In this document: piece by piece, positions 12,855 through 22,949 of the stretch
Layout of the letters: every line of letters starts with the position of its first letter
How positions within the stretch are numbered: the first letter of the stretch is position 1
Assembly (NCBI GenBank): GCA_030549495.1
Contig: JAUIRK010001006.1
Location: forward strand, 169,501 to 233,500
DNA length: 64,000 bases
Source of the DNA: Nectonema munidae
Taxonomy: Eukaryota; Nematomorpha; Nectonematoida; Nectonematidae
Direction of reading: 5' to 3'
Program-made: the position numbers and the translations under genes
Notes under the pieces: model-generated
Database searches by the model: none
The model's input: only the letters and a program-made list of their open reading frames with translations
Told to the model about the DNA's origin: nothing

Positions 12855-12985
12855 TGATTATTATTGGTTAGCTTATTTGTTTGGAGCTAGTTAGTGAATT
12901 AGTTAGTTGATTAGTTAAATAGTTAATTAGTTGGTTTAGTTAGATATTTTTTCAGTTTATTAGTTATTCGGTTAGTTTGTGTTTG
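12855..12985. repeat. Degenerate TTAGTTAG-rich simple repeat
   Basis: Many imperfect TAGTTAGTT/TAGTTAATTAG units in the first intron. No coding potential. Confidence 0.6.
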
Positions 12986-13352
12986 AGGTATTGTAAAAGT
13001 CTTTTATCTTTTGATTTGTTGCTTCTATGAATTTCCGTATTTTTTGTCACTCATTTGTCATATCAATTATTATTTTTTTTAACTATATACAATTAAAAAG
13101 CAAGTTTTATATAATAAAAAAAATTAATGAAAATTGATATATAAAAAATTAATCAAATACTAAAATTTGTTCTTATTCAATTAAGAACTTGAACATAAAT
13201 ACACCATGGTGACTTATCGCTAATAACTTCAACATCGCCATCTATAACTTTAAGAAAGAAGTAAGTGCTGATCCTTGGTGTAAGCCAACATTTACTAAAA
13301 AGTTTTTGTTAAACTTATATTTCTCTTAACTTTAGATATCTTTAGATAAACT

Positions 13353-14200
13353 TTAGAGTTTATATGTAATAAGTGTTTGTTTTTCATACATATCATGAAC
13401 AAGTCTCATACATTTTTCAGAAACTTCCTTTCGTTTTAAACTCCCCCAGACCTTTTCACGTGGTATTCGATCATATGTTTTTTCTAAATCAATGAATATC
13501 AGATGTAGTTCTTTCTGTTTTTCTTGATATTTTTCCAATATTTGTCTCATGGCAAAAATTGCATTCACTGTCCCTTTGACGGGAACTGTTCATCTCTAAC
13601 GGTGACTATCTCTTAATCTACTCTCTAAAATTTTCTCCCAATTTCTACATTCCTGAATATCCCCTTTTCCTTTAATTATTGGAATGGCATGGCCTACTCT
13701 CGATTCTTCTGGTATTTTTTTTGATCCAAAATTTTTTGTAATTATGTTCCATAAAATGTCTAATGCACCCTTTTCATCAAGACTCTTCCAAAACCCAACC
13801 GGTATTTCATTAGTACGGGTTGCTTTCCCATTTTCTTCACCGTTTCTTTTACTTCCCTTCTAGTTACTGCTGCTACTTTTTCTTGATAAGAAAAAATCTG
13901 TTTGTACACATACCCAGTATAATAAATCTTTGAAGTACCTTTCCCATCTACTCTTAATGTTCTCTTCTTCTGTTTAATCTTTTATTTGATTGAAGTCTTC
14001 GTTGATACATCCCGTTTCTTCTAAATTTGTAGTATTTTCCTCACTCCTATGACGATGTTTCTAAATCATTATGTACTTCAATCTGTCTCTGTGCTTTTGC
14101 TTTTGCCAGCTCTTTTTTGCCTCTTTTTTAACCTTTTTATATTCCTTGCACGTTACGCCATAGAATAATTTGTACCCTTCACCCAACTTCTTTGTTTTGT
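13353..14200 (-). mobile_element. RTE-like LINE fragment in intron 1
   Basis: The minus strand encodes an RT finger/palm segment with NAIFAMRQILEKYQEKQ, LHLIFIDLEKTYDRIPREKV and SEKCMRLVHDMYEK; this corresponds to the 640-870 part of the LINE at 402-1800. Upstream (13570-14200 in window coordinates) are further degraded pieces, including a WEKILESRLRD-like string and K/E-rich linker sequence. Multiple stops and frame shifts are present. The 3' half of the element, including the Asp-Asp box, is missing. Confidence 0.8.
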
Positions 14201-14421
14201 TACCCTTCCACCTTTAACACACTCTTGAACACATAACTCTTCAATTTTTCGTCTTGATGAAAACAGCCTACGGTACCTTTACGTTTATTTTCATACCTTA
14301 AATTGCTGAGTAATTTTATAACCCAGCCTAGTTCAGGGCCGGTCCCAAGCCCGGTTAAATGGAGAGGGTTAGCGGGAAATCCGAAATTAGAGGGTTTTAA
14401 GGGCATTCGGCTATAAAACAT
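14201..14421 (-). other. Open stretch of 73 codons, possibly the LINE 5' part
   Basis: Open on the minus strand with FPANPLHLTGLGTGPELG in the middle. The plus strand reads TTCAGGGCCGGTCCCAAGCC, a string I associate with repetitive sequence in invertebrate genomes. It may be the 5' part of the RTE-like copy next to it. No function can be assigned. Confidence 0.3.
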
Positions 14422-15191
14422 TTAGCCAAAAGCATATAATGATCAACAAAAACAATTCACAAAAATAAGCCAAGGCTTGGCCTTGCGCCACTAAATTGGA
14501 AAGTAAAGCGACTATTTTCTCACTAAATATCTTCCTTATACATTTTACTATAATCTCAGTTTACTCGTCACCCTCCTCCTCTAGTTGGTGGTTGAAGATC
14601 CGTTGATGAGCATGGTGGTAGAAATTTTATCTCTTAAATATTTTAATGATGACGTTTACTTTTTCAATTGACTTTTTTTTTATAATTTCAATAAAATTTC
14701 AAATTTCTTGTTTATCTTTATTTTCAATCTAATTTTATAAATGTATTCCACTTTTTACAACACACCCATGCCAACACACAACTGCAATGTCCTATACATA
14801 AAGTAATTTCGTTAATCTCTTAATTAGGGAAGCAACGTGAAACTATATATTTCTCGTTTAACGCCAGCTTGAAGACGTTAAGGTGCATGAATGACATGTT
14901 GCTATTATGTCAATCATAGAAGAGTGACAAGAGAAAACCTTTTCAAACTTTTTGTCCTATAACCTTATTATATATATTTATATGCAAAATATTAGTTAAA
15001 TAATAATTGATTAATACACTGTGCATTCGAAAAAACAGTGTCGTTGCTGGACCCTCGACAGATAAGTGAAGGGGAGGGCAGATGATATATATGTATATTA
15101 TATATCCTTAAAAAATTTACTTTTAATATATATTCATTTATATTCTATTTTAGGAAATTGTTTATTCTTAAAAAACCTATATATAAAAATC

Positions 15192-15345
15192 GCCGTCTGG
15201 TGATCTAATGGTTTAGAATTTAATTGAAGTTTCGAATCGTAGTGTCTCAAGTTCGAGCCCGGTCTTCGCCAAAATCACCAGTCCAGCTACGAAAGTTTAA
15301 CTTTCCTTAGATGCAATACCAATATACAAAAAAAAGCTTAATGGA
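15192..15345 (+). repeat. tRNA-derived SINE-like element
   Basis: The head at 15192-15270 has a box A-like TGGTGATCTAATGG and a perfect box B-like GTTCGAGCC spaced as in a tRNA, ending GGTCTTCGCC. It does not fold convincingly as a functional tRNA, since the acceptor strands do not pair well. An unrelated AT-rich body follows up to an A-run near 15335. A tRNA-derived SINE or a decayed tRNA pseudogene are the two readings. Confidence 0.5.
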
Positions 15346-15399
15346 ATCGCAGGAATCAAATATAATTCGGTTTTATGAGAAATTCATACGGGATTTTGG

Positions 15400-15535
15400 T
15401 AAAAGCGATCCCGAGAAAGAATAACTAGTCCCTACCCCAAGTAATGGTTTTAGATCATCAGCAAACAACCTCAGACGCGATGTAATTACACGAGGTAAAT
15501 CATTTAGGTATAAACATTGTGCCAATCACACTAGC
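15400..15535 (-). mobile_element. CR1-like LINE fragment with the RT catalytic box
   Basis: The minus strand encodes NDLPRVITSRLRLFADDLKP, the FADD catalytic box of a non-LTR RT in its standard context. Nothing else of the element is left, and the flanks are AT-rich intron DNA. Confidence 0.7.
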
Positions 15536-16164
15536 TTCAATAACACCGAGTTAGATTATGCATATGCAAAAGATTTAGCAGCAGCCTTAGTGATAATAAT
15601 AATCAGCTTGCGTTGTATATTACTACTACAGCTCTAGAGTTCACTCTTTTTAAAACATTATTTTTTAAGTTTGATCTTTAACACAAATTGATCGGCCATT
15701 AAATAGAAGAAAGAGATGAAGAAGAAGGAAAATAAGAAGTTTAAAAATATGAGTAATGTGCTTTATCATAAGTAATAAGTTATTTACTTATTGAAATATA
15801 ACAGCCATACACCATCTTACTTTACCAACGTAATAATAAAGAAATTCGCCATATTTTATACACACCTTTATTAATGTATAAGCCACACCCCCATATATAG
15901 GGTGGGGATATAAAATACGCGCATTCACCCTCCCAAAATTTTGGAGCGACAGGTTTTATAGCATTATAAGTGCACATTTGAATATGAATACAAAATAAAA
16001 ATGAAGCCCTTGATAAAAAGTCTAGAGGAAATGGATTTAAAGAGCCAACCCCTCCTCCTTCGCTTGCCATGAATAAAGAAGTGGTGACTGGGATCGCTGT
16101 TGTCAGCATGCGATACAACGAAACAAATTTTGTTTTAGTGCTAAATCCTGTTCTAACTTTTCAG

Positions 16165-16533
16165 AATCCTGCGCTCTAAGAAGTAACTTTAGGAGGCATC
16201 AAAGTTTTAGCTATCTTCCTGGAAAGACGTTTCACGCACACTTCAACGTGGATTGTTCCAACATGGATCTGTATACGCACGCTTATGCAGTTACAAACGA
16301 CGAACTAATTGCTCGAAACAATTCCTACCAACTTTTGACGAAGTACAGCAGCCTTTCATCCTATTCCATCGATGCCAAAAATGAGTCCACGGATATACGG
16401 CGCTTTTCCCTCACATTTCAGAAAGACAAAAAAGACTTTGATGTATATGTTTTAGTCCACGAAGTTCATCCCTTGATTAGTGCCGAGTTTGTGAAGCAGA
16501 GCTACACTGTCAAAATGAATTTTAGATACTCTA
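16165..16533 (+). CDS. Module exon 2 of the unidentified extracellular protein
   Basis: 369 nt between the acceptor TTCTAACTTTTCAG and the donor A|GTAAGT, both strong. Phase 1 at both ends: the G left by exon 1 plus AA gives Glu. The module begins SCALRSNFRRHQSF and ends KMNFRYS. It has Cys at position 2 and in FNVDC, a hydrophobic YTHAYAV strand after the second Cys, and the sequons NNS and NES. It is exactly as long as exon 1. The plan Cys - about 25 residues - h-x-h-x-Cys - (Y/F)-x-h strand is shared by all four long exons. An extracellular beta-sandwich repeat is my inference; PKD/REJ- or Ig-like folds are possible but unproven. Confidence 0.75.
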
Positions 16534-16566
16534 GTAAGTTTTTATTTTTGCCTTTTATAGAGTAGA

Positions 16567-16580
16567 GAGAGAGAGAGAGC
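16567..16580. repeat. (GA)n microsatellite
   Basis: A run of about seven GA units just inside intron 2. Confidence 0.7.
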
Positions 16581-19500
16581 TAATTTCAAATCAATATTCT
16601 AGGAAAAAATTAATTTGCGTTCTAAGGCAGTGAATATAAGAAAGTTTGATGCACTGGGGCAGAAGACATATATTACAAAGAATATGTCAAATTTAGGTGA
16701 CAAATTAGTCACGGAAAAAGTATTAAGATTTAGAATTGTGTATATATAGTGATCGGTGCTAGGAAAACTCCCTCTCAGAAAAGTCTCGTTTTGGAACACT
16801 TAGTCTCAAATTCACACTGAATTTAAAAGTCTGACAATATAGAAAAATAAAAATAGCTTCAGAAAGGCAAATAAAATATATGATTGAGACACAAATTTTA
16901 GATTAAGTATTCAAAAATAGAAAAAGATTTCCGTAGAAAAAAATAATACGAAAACTCGGTCTCAGAAAATTCGTTCTTAGAAAACTGGGTTTTTTGTTGA
17001 CTGTATATATTTCGCAAAAACTATTATATTTATTTATATAGTTACCATTTTAACGAAGTAACTAACCACCTCTAACTAACAAACAACCTAATAACTCGCT
17101 TCAGACCTAGTTTTCTGATACCAAATTTACCATTCAGAGTTTTCTGGCCGCAATAATGATCACGACTTGCTGTGAAATTGCGCATTCCAAAAAATGCTCA
17201 CTCTGCTCCTTTGTTCAAATTTCTTGATATGCCACTTCTCAATTGCTACGACCAATGCAGTTACGCAACAGGAAAATACATGGGGAGTGTGTTGCAAAGT
17301 TTTCTACAATTTTTTGCCATTTTAGAAGTTTTATTTACAAGGAATATTTTGTTTCTGGCCGAATGTATTAAATTCAAGCTATTAAGAAAAATATCATATT
17401 TCAATCTTTACCTTTATCCATAATTGTGATGGGAATCTGCTTAGGCTGTTAAAAATAATCTTTTTCCTCAAATTTAATTGTTTTTGGCAAATTTTGTTGT
17501 GCATAAATGCCCCTTTTCCTTTTCAAGATCATCTTGTGACCCATCAGGCGTTATTGAGCTTTCCTGATGGCTTTGTATTACAAGATGTATGCAACATACT
17601 TACATCTAGGTGTATAAGCTTTGTATACAAGTAAGTTAATAAGATCTAACCAAGTCATACTTGTATAAGCAAGTGTGATGCTCCTTATATAATAATTATG
17701 TAGTAATCGAAATCAAAGATTTAGGTCTCACTCGATACTTCAACTGTCATAATATTTTTCCAAATTTGATATTTTGAGCAATACTTTATTCTCTTTTCCT
17801 GCTATTACATTGAAAAAAAGTAGTGTGCTCTTAGTTTTTCCCAAAATAAACTACAACTTGTTGTTAATAGTTGATTTATTTTTCGTAGCTTTGAAATGTA
17901 AATCACAGATTACTTTTATGCATAGATTTCATGTATCAGAAGACTTATTATTATCGGCAACAGATAGGTAATTGATCAGTTGACCACTAATTTCCTTTGT
18001 CTAGTAAAACTTCAAATGTTATTGCTTCCCATTTTATTCTTTTGCCTTATATTAGATTAACCACGGTCATAATAAATCTCTTGGTGGCCATGAAAAAGTT
18101 TTGTTCTTTAACACATATCATTTGAAATGATCTTTTGTATGAGGTTATATAAAATATGTGACACAGTCTAATGTGATTTGCTTATTCTACTTCAGTCAGT
18201 CTAGGATTTTTCAATTCATTCTAATGGAACACTTTTACAAAGTTGGTACTGAACTGGCCCTTACTTTGAGAAAATACAATAATCTTGCGTTCTTTTTCAT
18301 CATTAATGTTATCTCTTATAGAACTTAAATAAGTTTTAAACTAATACGAAACCAGAAAATCTCCTCGGTTATCTTTTGTTAGATAACACTTGTATTTTTT
18401 AACGCAAATAGCTCTGCTAACTTCAGATATAGCTCTTTTTTTGTTTTTGTATCTAGAAATATTGAAATTTTGATAAGGGTTTTTAAAGCTCAAATTTTTT
18501 TTCTTTGAAATAAAATGAACAAATATAGAATATTTTTCAAAGTTGTTTGTTTAATTTATCCTTTTACAAGTTGTATTCTACAAAGCTTTGTTCAAATATA
18601 TCTGAAATTTATAACAAATTTTATTTAAAAAAATTTACAAAATATTTAAAAGAGGTTCATTAATTGAATTTGAAGTCTTTCCCATTCTTATTAGATTTAC
18701 TTCCTGACAATTCAAATATTTACTTATTGTTTTATTGTTAAAGACTTATTTCGAATTTGTTACTATTTTTTCTTTTAAGTTTAGGTATATCAAGGCCGTA
18801 TTGTGAATGGGGTTGTAAAAACGAAGCCACCTCAAATAAATTGTACGCGAAATTTCCTCCTGATGAGATTTTTCCTACAACGAAAAACAGATTTCATGTA
18901 CAATAAAATGAGATTTACTGCTTACCAACTTAAAAAACTGTTATAATCTTTATAAATTCAACTCCATCTCTCCTTTTAGAAACATAGATATTTAGATGGC
19001 GCTAAACTTATAATATTAGCGAAACGGAAAGCTTGCTTTTAATGATATATAAATTATAAGTTGGTTATTATTACTAACTTAGTGTTTCTCGTTAGTGGTG
19101 TTGGATTTGGTCTCACAGGAGTATGTACTTTTGAAGTATTAAGAATCCGTGTTGGAATCATGTGAAAATTAGGAGAGGGAGTCATAAAAGTAATAGCTAT
19201 TTCCGACACCTTATCAAATTAGAAAATAAAATTGATAGATTTTGGTTTAATTTTTAAATAATTTTTTTTAATAATTTATCATGCTTATATATGTCATGCC
19301 TTGATAATATATAAATATTGAAACGCTTAATATATATTTAGGGTTTTTTATAAAGTTGTCGTGAAAGCAGCCTAACTAAACAAAAAATTGAAATATTCTT
19401 ATTAATTAAAGTTCTCTAAAATGTTAATCAGTGTTTCGAATTCTCGTGACTGATTTGCTGAAAAATTTATTAAATTCCTACTATGCAAACATTCTCATAA

Positions 19501-19720
19501 CTTGTCTTTAAACTTTTCAGTTTTCGGAGATAAACAATAAAGAGAAAAAACTTTCACATGAATTAAATCTTGTGTTCTAGCCATTCTTTTTCGAGTAAGG
19601 CTTTTAGAAGTTCAAAAAAATTCTGCTTCCAAATTTCCTTCAACTTCATGAAGCACCTTATTTTTTGGTATCGTATACAGTCCTGCAATTTGTGAAAATT
19701 ATTTCTATCATTTATTTTAG

Positions 19721-20098
19721 GAATGTGTTATCCTTTTGATGAAAGAAATGTGTATACGAAGCAAATGAAGTATTCCAGCCAGAATAAACAATTTAACTTA
19801 CGCTTTCGGGCTTTGTGCCCAGAAAACATGAAAGATTACAAAGTGGTGTACACCATCAATAATCACACGCTTTACAACAGAAACTATGGCAATCTAATCC
19901 TGAATACCTCATTAATAGTATCCACCTGGTTGTATGATTTGCAAAAATATGCAACCACCTTCATGCTGAACATTAAATTACCCAAAGTCAGGTCCAAAAA
20001 ATACGACATCTTCATCATGCTAATTGACTCCAACTTCAAATTGGATCAAGGATTCGTGCAAAATCACTCTGTATTTCATATGATGCTTGAACCAAAAG
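19721..20098 (+). CDS. Module exon 3 of the unidentified extracellular protein
   Basis: 378 nt between the acceptor CATTTATTTTAG and the donor G|GTATTTT. Phase 1 at both ends: A from exon 2 plus GA gives Arg. The module begins MCYPFDERNVYTKQ and ends FHMMLEPK. The Cys pair sits at position 2 and in FRALC, followed by the DYKVVYTINNHTLYN strand. Sequons are NHT, NTS and NHS. Alignment by eye with exons 1 and 2 places both Cys and the strand after them in register. The intron before it is about 3.2 kb and the one after about 1.8 kb. Confidence 0.75.
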
Positions 20099-20719
20099 GT
20101 ATTTTCCTTGCTCGTTTCAATTATATATATTCAATGAAGTATAAAGAATGTGAATGCGGTAGATAGAGAAACAAACAGAGACATAGACCCACTTAGGGCC
20201 CAGTCTATTGATAGGATTGTCAAGCAGAACCCCGGCTACCTATATATTTTAGGAGCACACGCCCCTCCCCCTCCCATTTTTATGTTCTTGCCCCTGGTTA
20301 AAGGTTCTCAAATTAAATAATTACTATACATGCTCCAAAGCTAAGCAGATGTTTCATGCAGTGTTTCAAAAACCTTAATTGTTAAACAGCCGACATTTGC
20401 ACTACATATATGATTTTAAATTTTGTCTTTTTTTTAATATCATAACAACAATGAGTAAGAGGTTTGCCCTTTACGCAGTAAACACATTTGTGCCAAAATT
20501 AAGGTTGATATAATCAAAAATTAGGACAAAAACACGTTAACTTCCACTTGCAAAAAGCGTGTTAAAGCAGGAATAACCCCACTTCATAAATAATTTTAAT
20601 CAAAACGATAAAGTTTCTTAATTTCATATGCCTTAGCAATGCATTCACTGAGAAAAAAATTTTGTTATGATTACGAATATAACTAGCGATTATCTCTGTC
20701 CAAAAAACCACTAATTGAT

Positions 20720-21005
20720 TAGTAATTACTACTGATATATTTGTCAGACTTACAAGTTTTTATTTGTTAATACTGTTAGTTTAATTTGTAACTTATACAA
20801 ACAAATCTGTTAAGTACAGAGATTTTACTTGTAATTACTATTACTCCCATTTGTAACAGACACAACCAAATTTGTTTTATTCACAAATTATATTTGTAAT
20901 TACTAATACTTCGACTTTAAGAGACGCAATAAAATTTGTTTAAATCACCAATTATATTTATATTTAATAATACCTTGAATTGTAACTGATATTAGCTTTG
21001 TTAAT
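20720..21005. repeat. Degenerate tandem repeat, period about 64 bp
   Basis: About four units in intron 3. Each carries a segment like AAATTTGTTT, then an AATTATATTTGTAATTACTA-like block, then a TTGTAAC-AGACACAA-like block. Units differ at many positions, so the array is old. It contains no ORF. Confidence 0.65.
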
Positions 21006-21913
21006 TTTGTTAATATTACAAAAAACTCCGTTATAATAAGATACTAATATTTTATACTTTATATGGAATTTGTTGGTTCAAAAAATATACTAATGCCCCT
21101 ACTCTATAATGAAAATTTATCACCCTATCTTTAATCATAAAATCAATTCTTTAAAAATTAAAAACTATTGTAAAATTTAAATTTTTACGATATAATTTAA
21201 AAATTGAAAAAATATAAATATAAGCAAATAAGAATTATATTGTAAAAAGCAGTAATGATTATTTAAAAATCATTTTTCGTTTAACTCTCTTTCGAGTTTA
21301 TAGGTAACATTGAGAATTTTCTTTATGTTTTGTTCTTTATCTTTCAAGCCAATTAACATGTTTTGGATAAAGCATAGTGTTTTTTTGACACATTTGGGAA
21401 ACTCAAGGTTAAAACAAAAGCACGTTAAAACAAGTACTTTAATTGCTAACAAATCAAACTTGAGATCTTAGGCTAGAATAAAAAATATTTAAAAACTTTA
21501 CTCTGTAGTCAAAACTAATTTAACTTACATATTAGATTCACTTTGCTCCCTTTTCAGAGTAATAATATTGTAAGAAACAAGTAACGAACAGAAAGAGAGA
21601 AAATAAGAAGAGAGAAAGAAAATGACAAAGATAAATATGCGTATGCCAAATGTTCACATGCGTAAGAGCTATTAGTGACTGCATGATTTACTTTTTTATC
21701 ATACTCATCTGTTCTTTATATACAGATGCGTTCATCAAGTGTGTCTGTCTACAAACATAAGTTGTAAAGAGATTATTTACAAACTCTTAAAAATGAAATA
21801 CAAATATGATTAGTAATTATAACTAGTTATTTTTTTCAGTGTTATAGCCAATTAGCTTAACTTTGCGATTGATTTAAAGTTTCTAAGTATTAAACTGTGT
21901 TTAAAATGCGTAG

Positions 21914-22027
21914 GCTTTGCTTCCAAGCCATTTTATATCCAAACACGATCCGTGGATACTTTGAATCACCATATAGACATTGAAAGTAACTCAGATGAGA
22001 AAAAGTATACGGAAAAAGCTGTCGTTG
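21914..22027 (+). CDS. Short linker exon 4 of the unidentified extracellular protein
   Basis: 114 nt (38 codons) between the acceptor ATGCGTAG and the donor G|GTGAAAGT; phase 1 on both sides. The product begins FASKPFYIQTRSVD and ends EKKYTEKAVV. It is polar and acidic, with no Cys, and looks like a linker rather than a module. If the donor were not used, the frame would run on to a stop at 22081. I prefer splicing because the join to exon 5 keeps frame and phase. Confidence 0.5.
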
Positions 22028-22270
22028 GTGAAAGTGATCATAGAAGTATCGAGAGAAATGATCATATGATTAATATACAATGAGATATTTATATTTACAT
22101 AGCATATTATATTGAGATATTTAGCACAACGCTCCTCAGACACATTAGAAAGGGAATTGGATGGGAGTAAAATTAGCGTGGGTGAAATTAGCGGGGGTGA
22201 AATTAGTTAGTTCATTTTACAAATGGAAATATTTGAAATTAAGCTGAATGCCTAACTCCAAAGAACGTAG

Positions 22271-22645
22271 CGAAGGCCTACAGCGTGATCAACGGAAGCC
22301 AAATAGTATTGTCAAGTTCGATGCTATGCAACTACTTGAGCTACAGCTTCCAGAACTATTGGCTCGTCGATGGAAAAGTGGTGACGCTTTCTTCCAAGAG
22401 ATACGACCTAAATAACAAGAAGACTTTGATTGGTGTTGAAGGCGCAAGCCAATATAACCTTGGTTACGCAGGCATGTACCCTGGAAGAGAAAACAATTCC
22501 ACTCAGTACATTCGAACCTCCAATATGACATTTAGCCCAACGTCTTCCCAAAAAGTCTATTTATTCGTGGGTCCCTCCCGATTCGACGCAACCCCTCACT
22601 TCATCAGATCAAATGGTCAATTTTCTTATGATCTAAACATCTCAG
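22271..22645 (+). CDS. Module exon 5 of the unidentified extracellular protein
   Basis: 375 nt, from an acceptor ending ACGTAG (weak pyrimidine tract) to the strong donor G|GTAAGAG; phase 1 at both ends. The module begins KAYSVINGSQIVLSSSMLC and continues SYSFQNYWLVDGKVV, the most conserved-looking strand. Sequons are NGS, NNS, NMT and NIS. Its length matches exons 1-3 within three codons. The YWLVDGKVV strand resembles the YxWxxDG pattern of PKD/REJ-like beta-sandwiches, a similarity too short to assign a family. No convincing last exon, membrane span or stop was found downstream, so the gene is open at the 3' side. Confidence 0.65.
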
Positions 22646-22874
22646 GTAAGAGTTACCTTTTAATTTTTCCAGGCTTGTAAAGTGCGCAAGGATTCGTAAC
22701 TATACTTGCCTCTTTTTTAGTCGGAGTCCACTTCAGAAAAATAACTTTTAAAAACTTAGATAAATTTTATTATTCTGTTGAATAAAAATACGACACGCGT
22801 AATTTATTAAATGTACCGTGGGGTGTTTCCATCGAGAAGGCACAATAGCACCGCTTTTATCGAATTATGAGGAA

Positions 22875-22945
22875 AATGGGCTTGATGCGGGATCGAACCC
22901 AAGACTTTGAGTTATCGAAACCGAATATCTAACCAACCTTACTCT
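22875..22945 (-). repeat. tRNA-like sequence, probable SINE head
   Basis: On the minus strand, a box A-like TTGGTTAGATATTCGG is followed at tRNA spacing by a box B-like GGGTTCGATCCC. The first stem does not pair well enough for a working tRNA. It resembles the element at 15192 in plan but not in sequence. Confidence 0.45.
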
Positions 22946-22949
22946 TATT

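Noticed and set aside
15192-15270. Functional tRNA gene
   Set aside because: Internal promoter boxes are present, but the acceptor and other stems do not pair well and the intervening part is irregular.
17165-17300. GC-richer open stretch with several Cys in intron 2
   Set aside because: No frame combines a phase-1 acceptor with a module-like sequence. Stops intervene at once in the expected frame.
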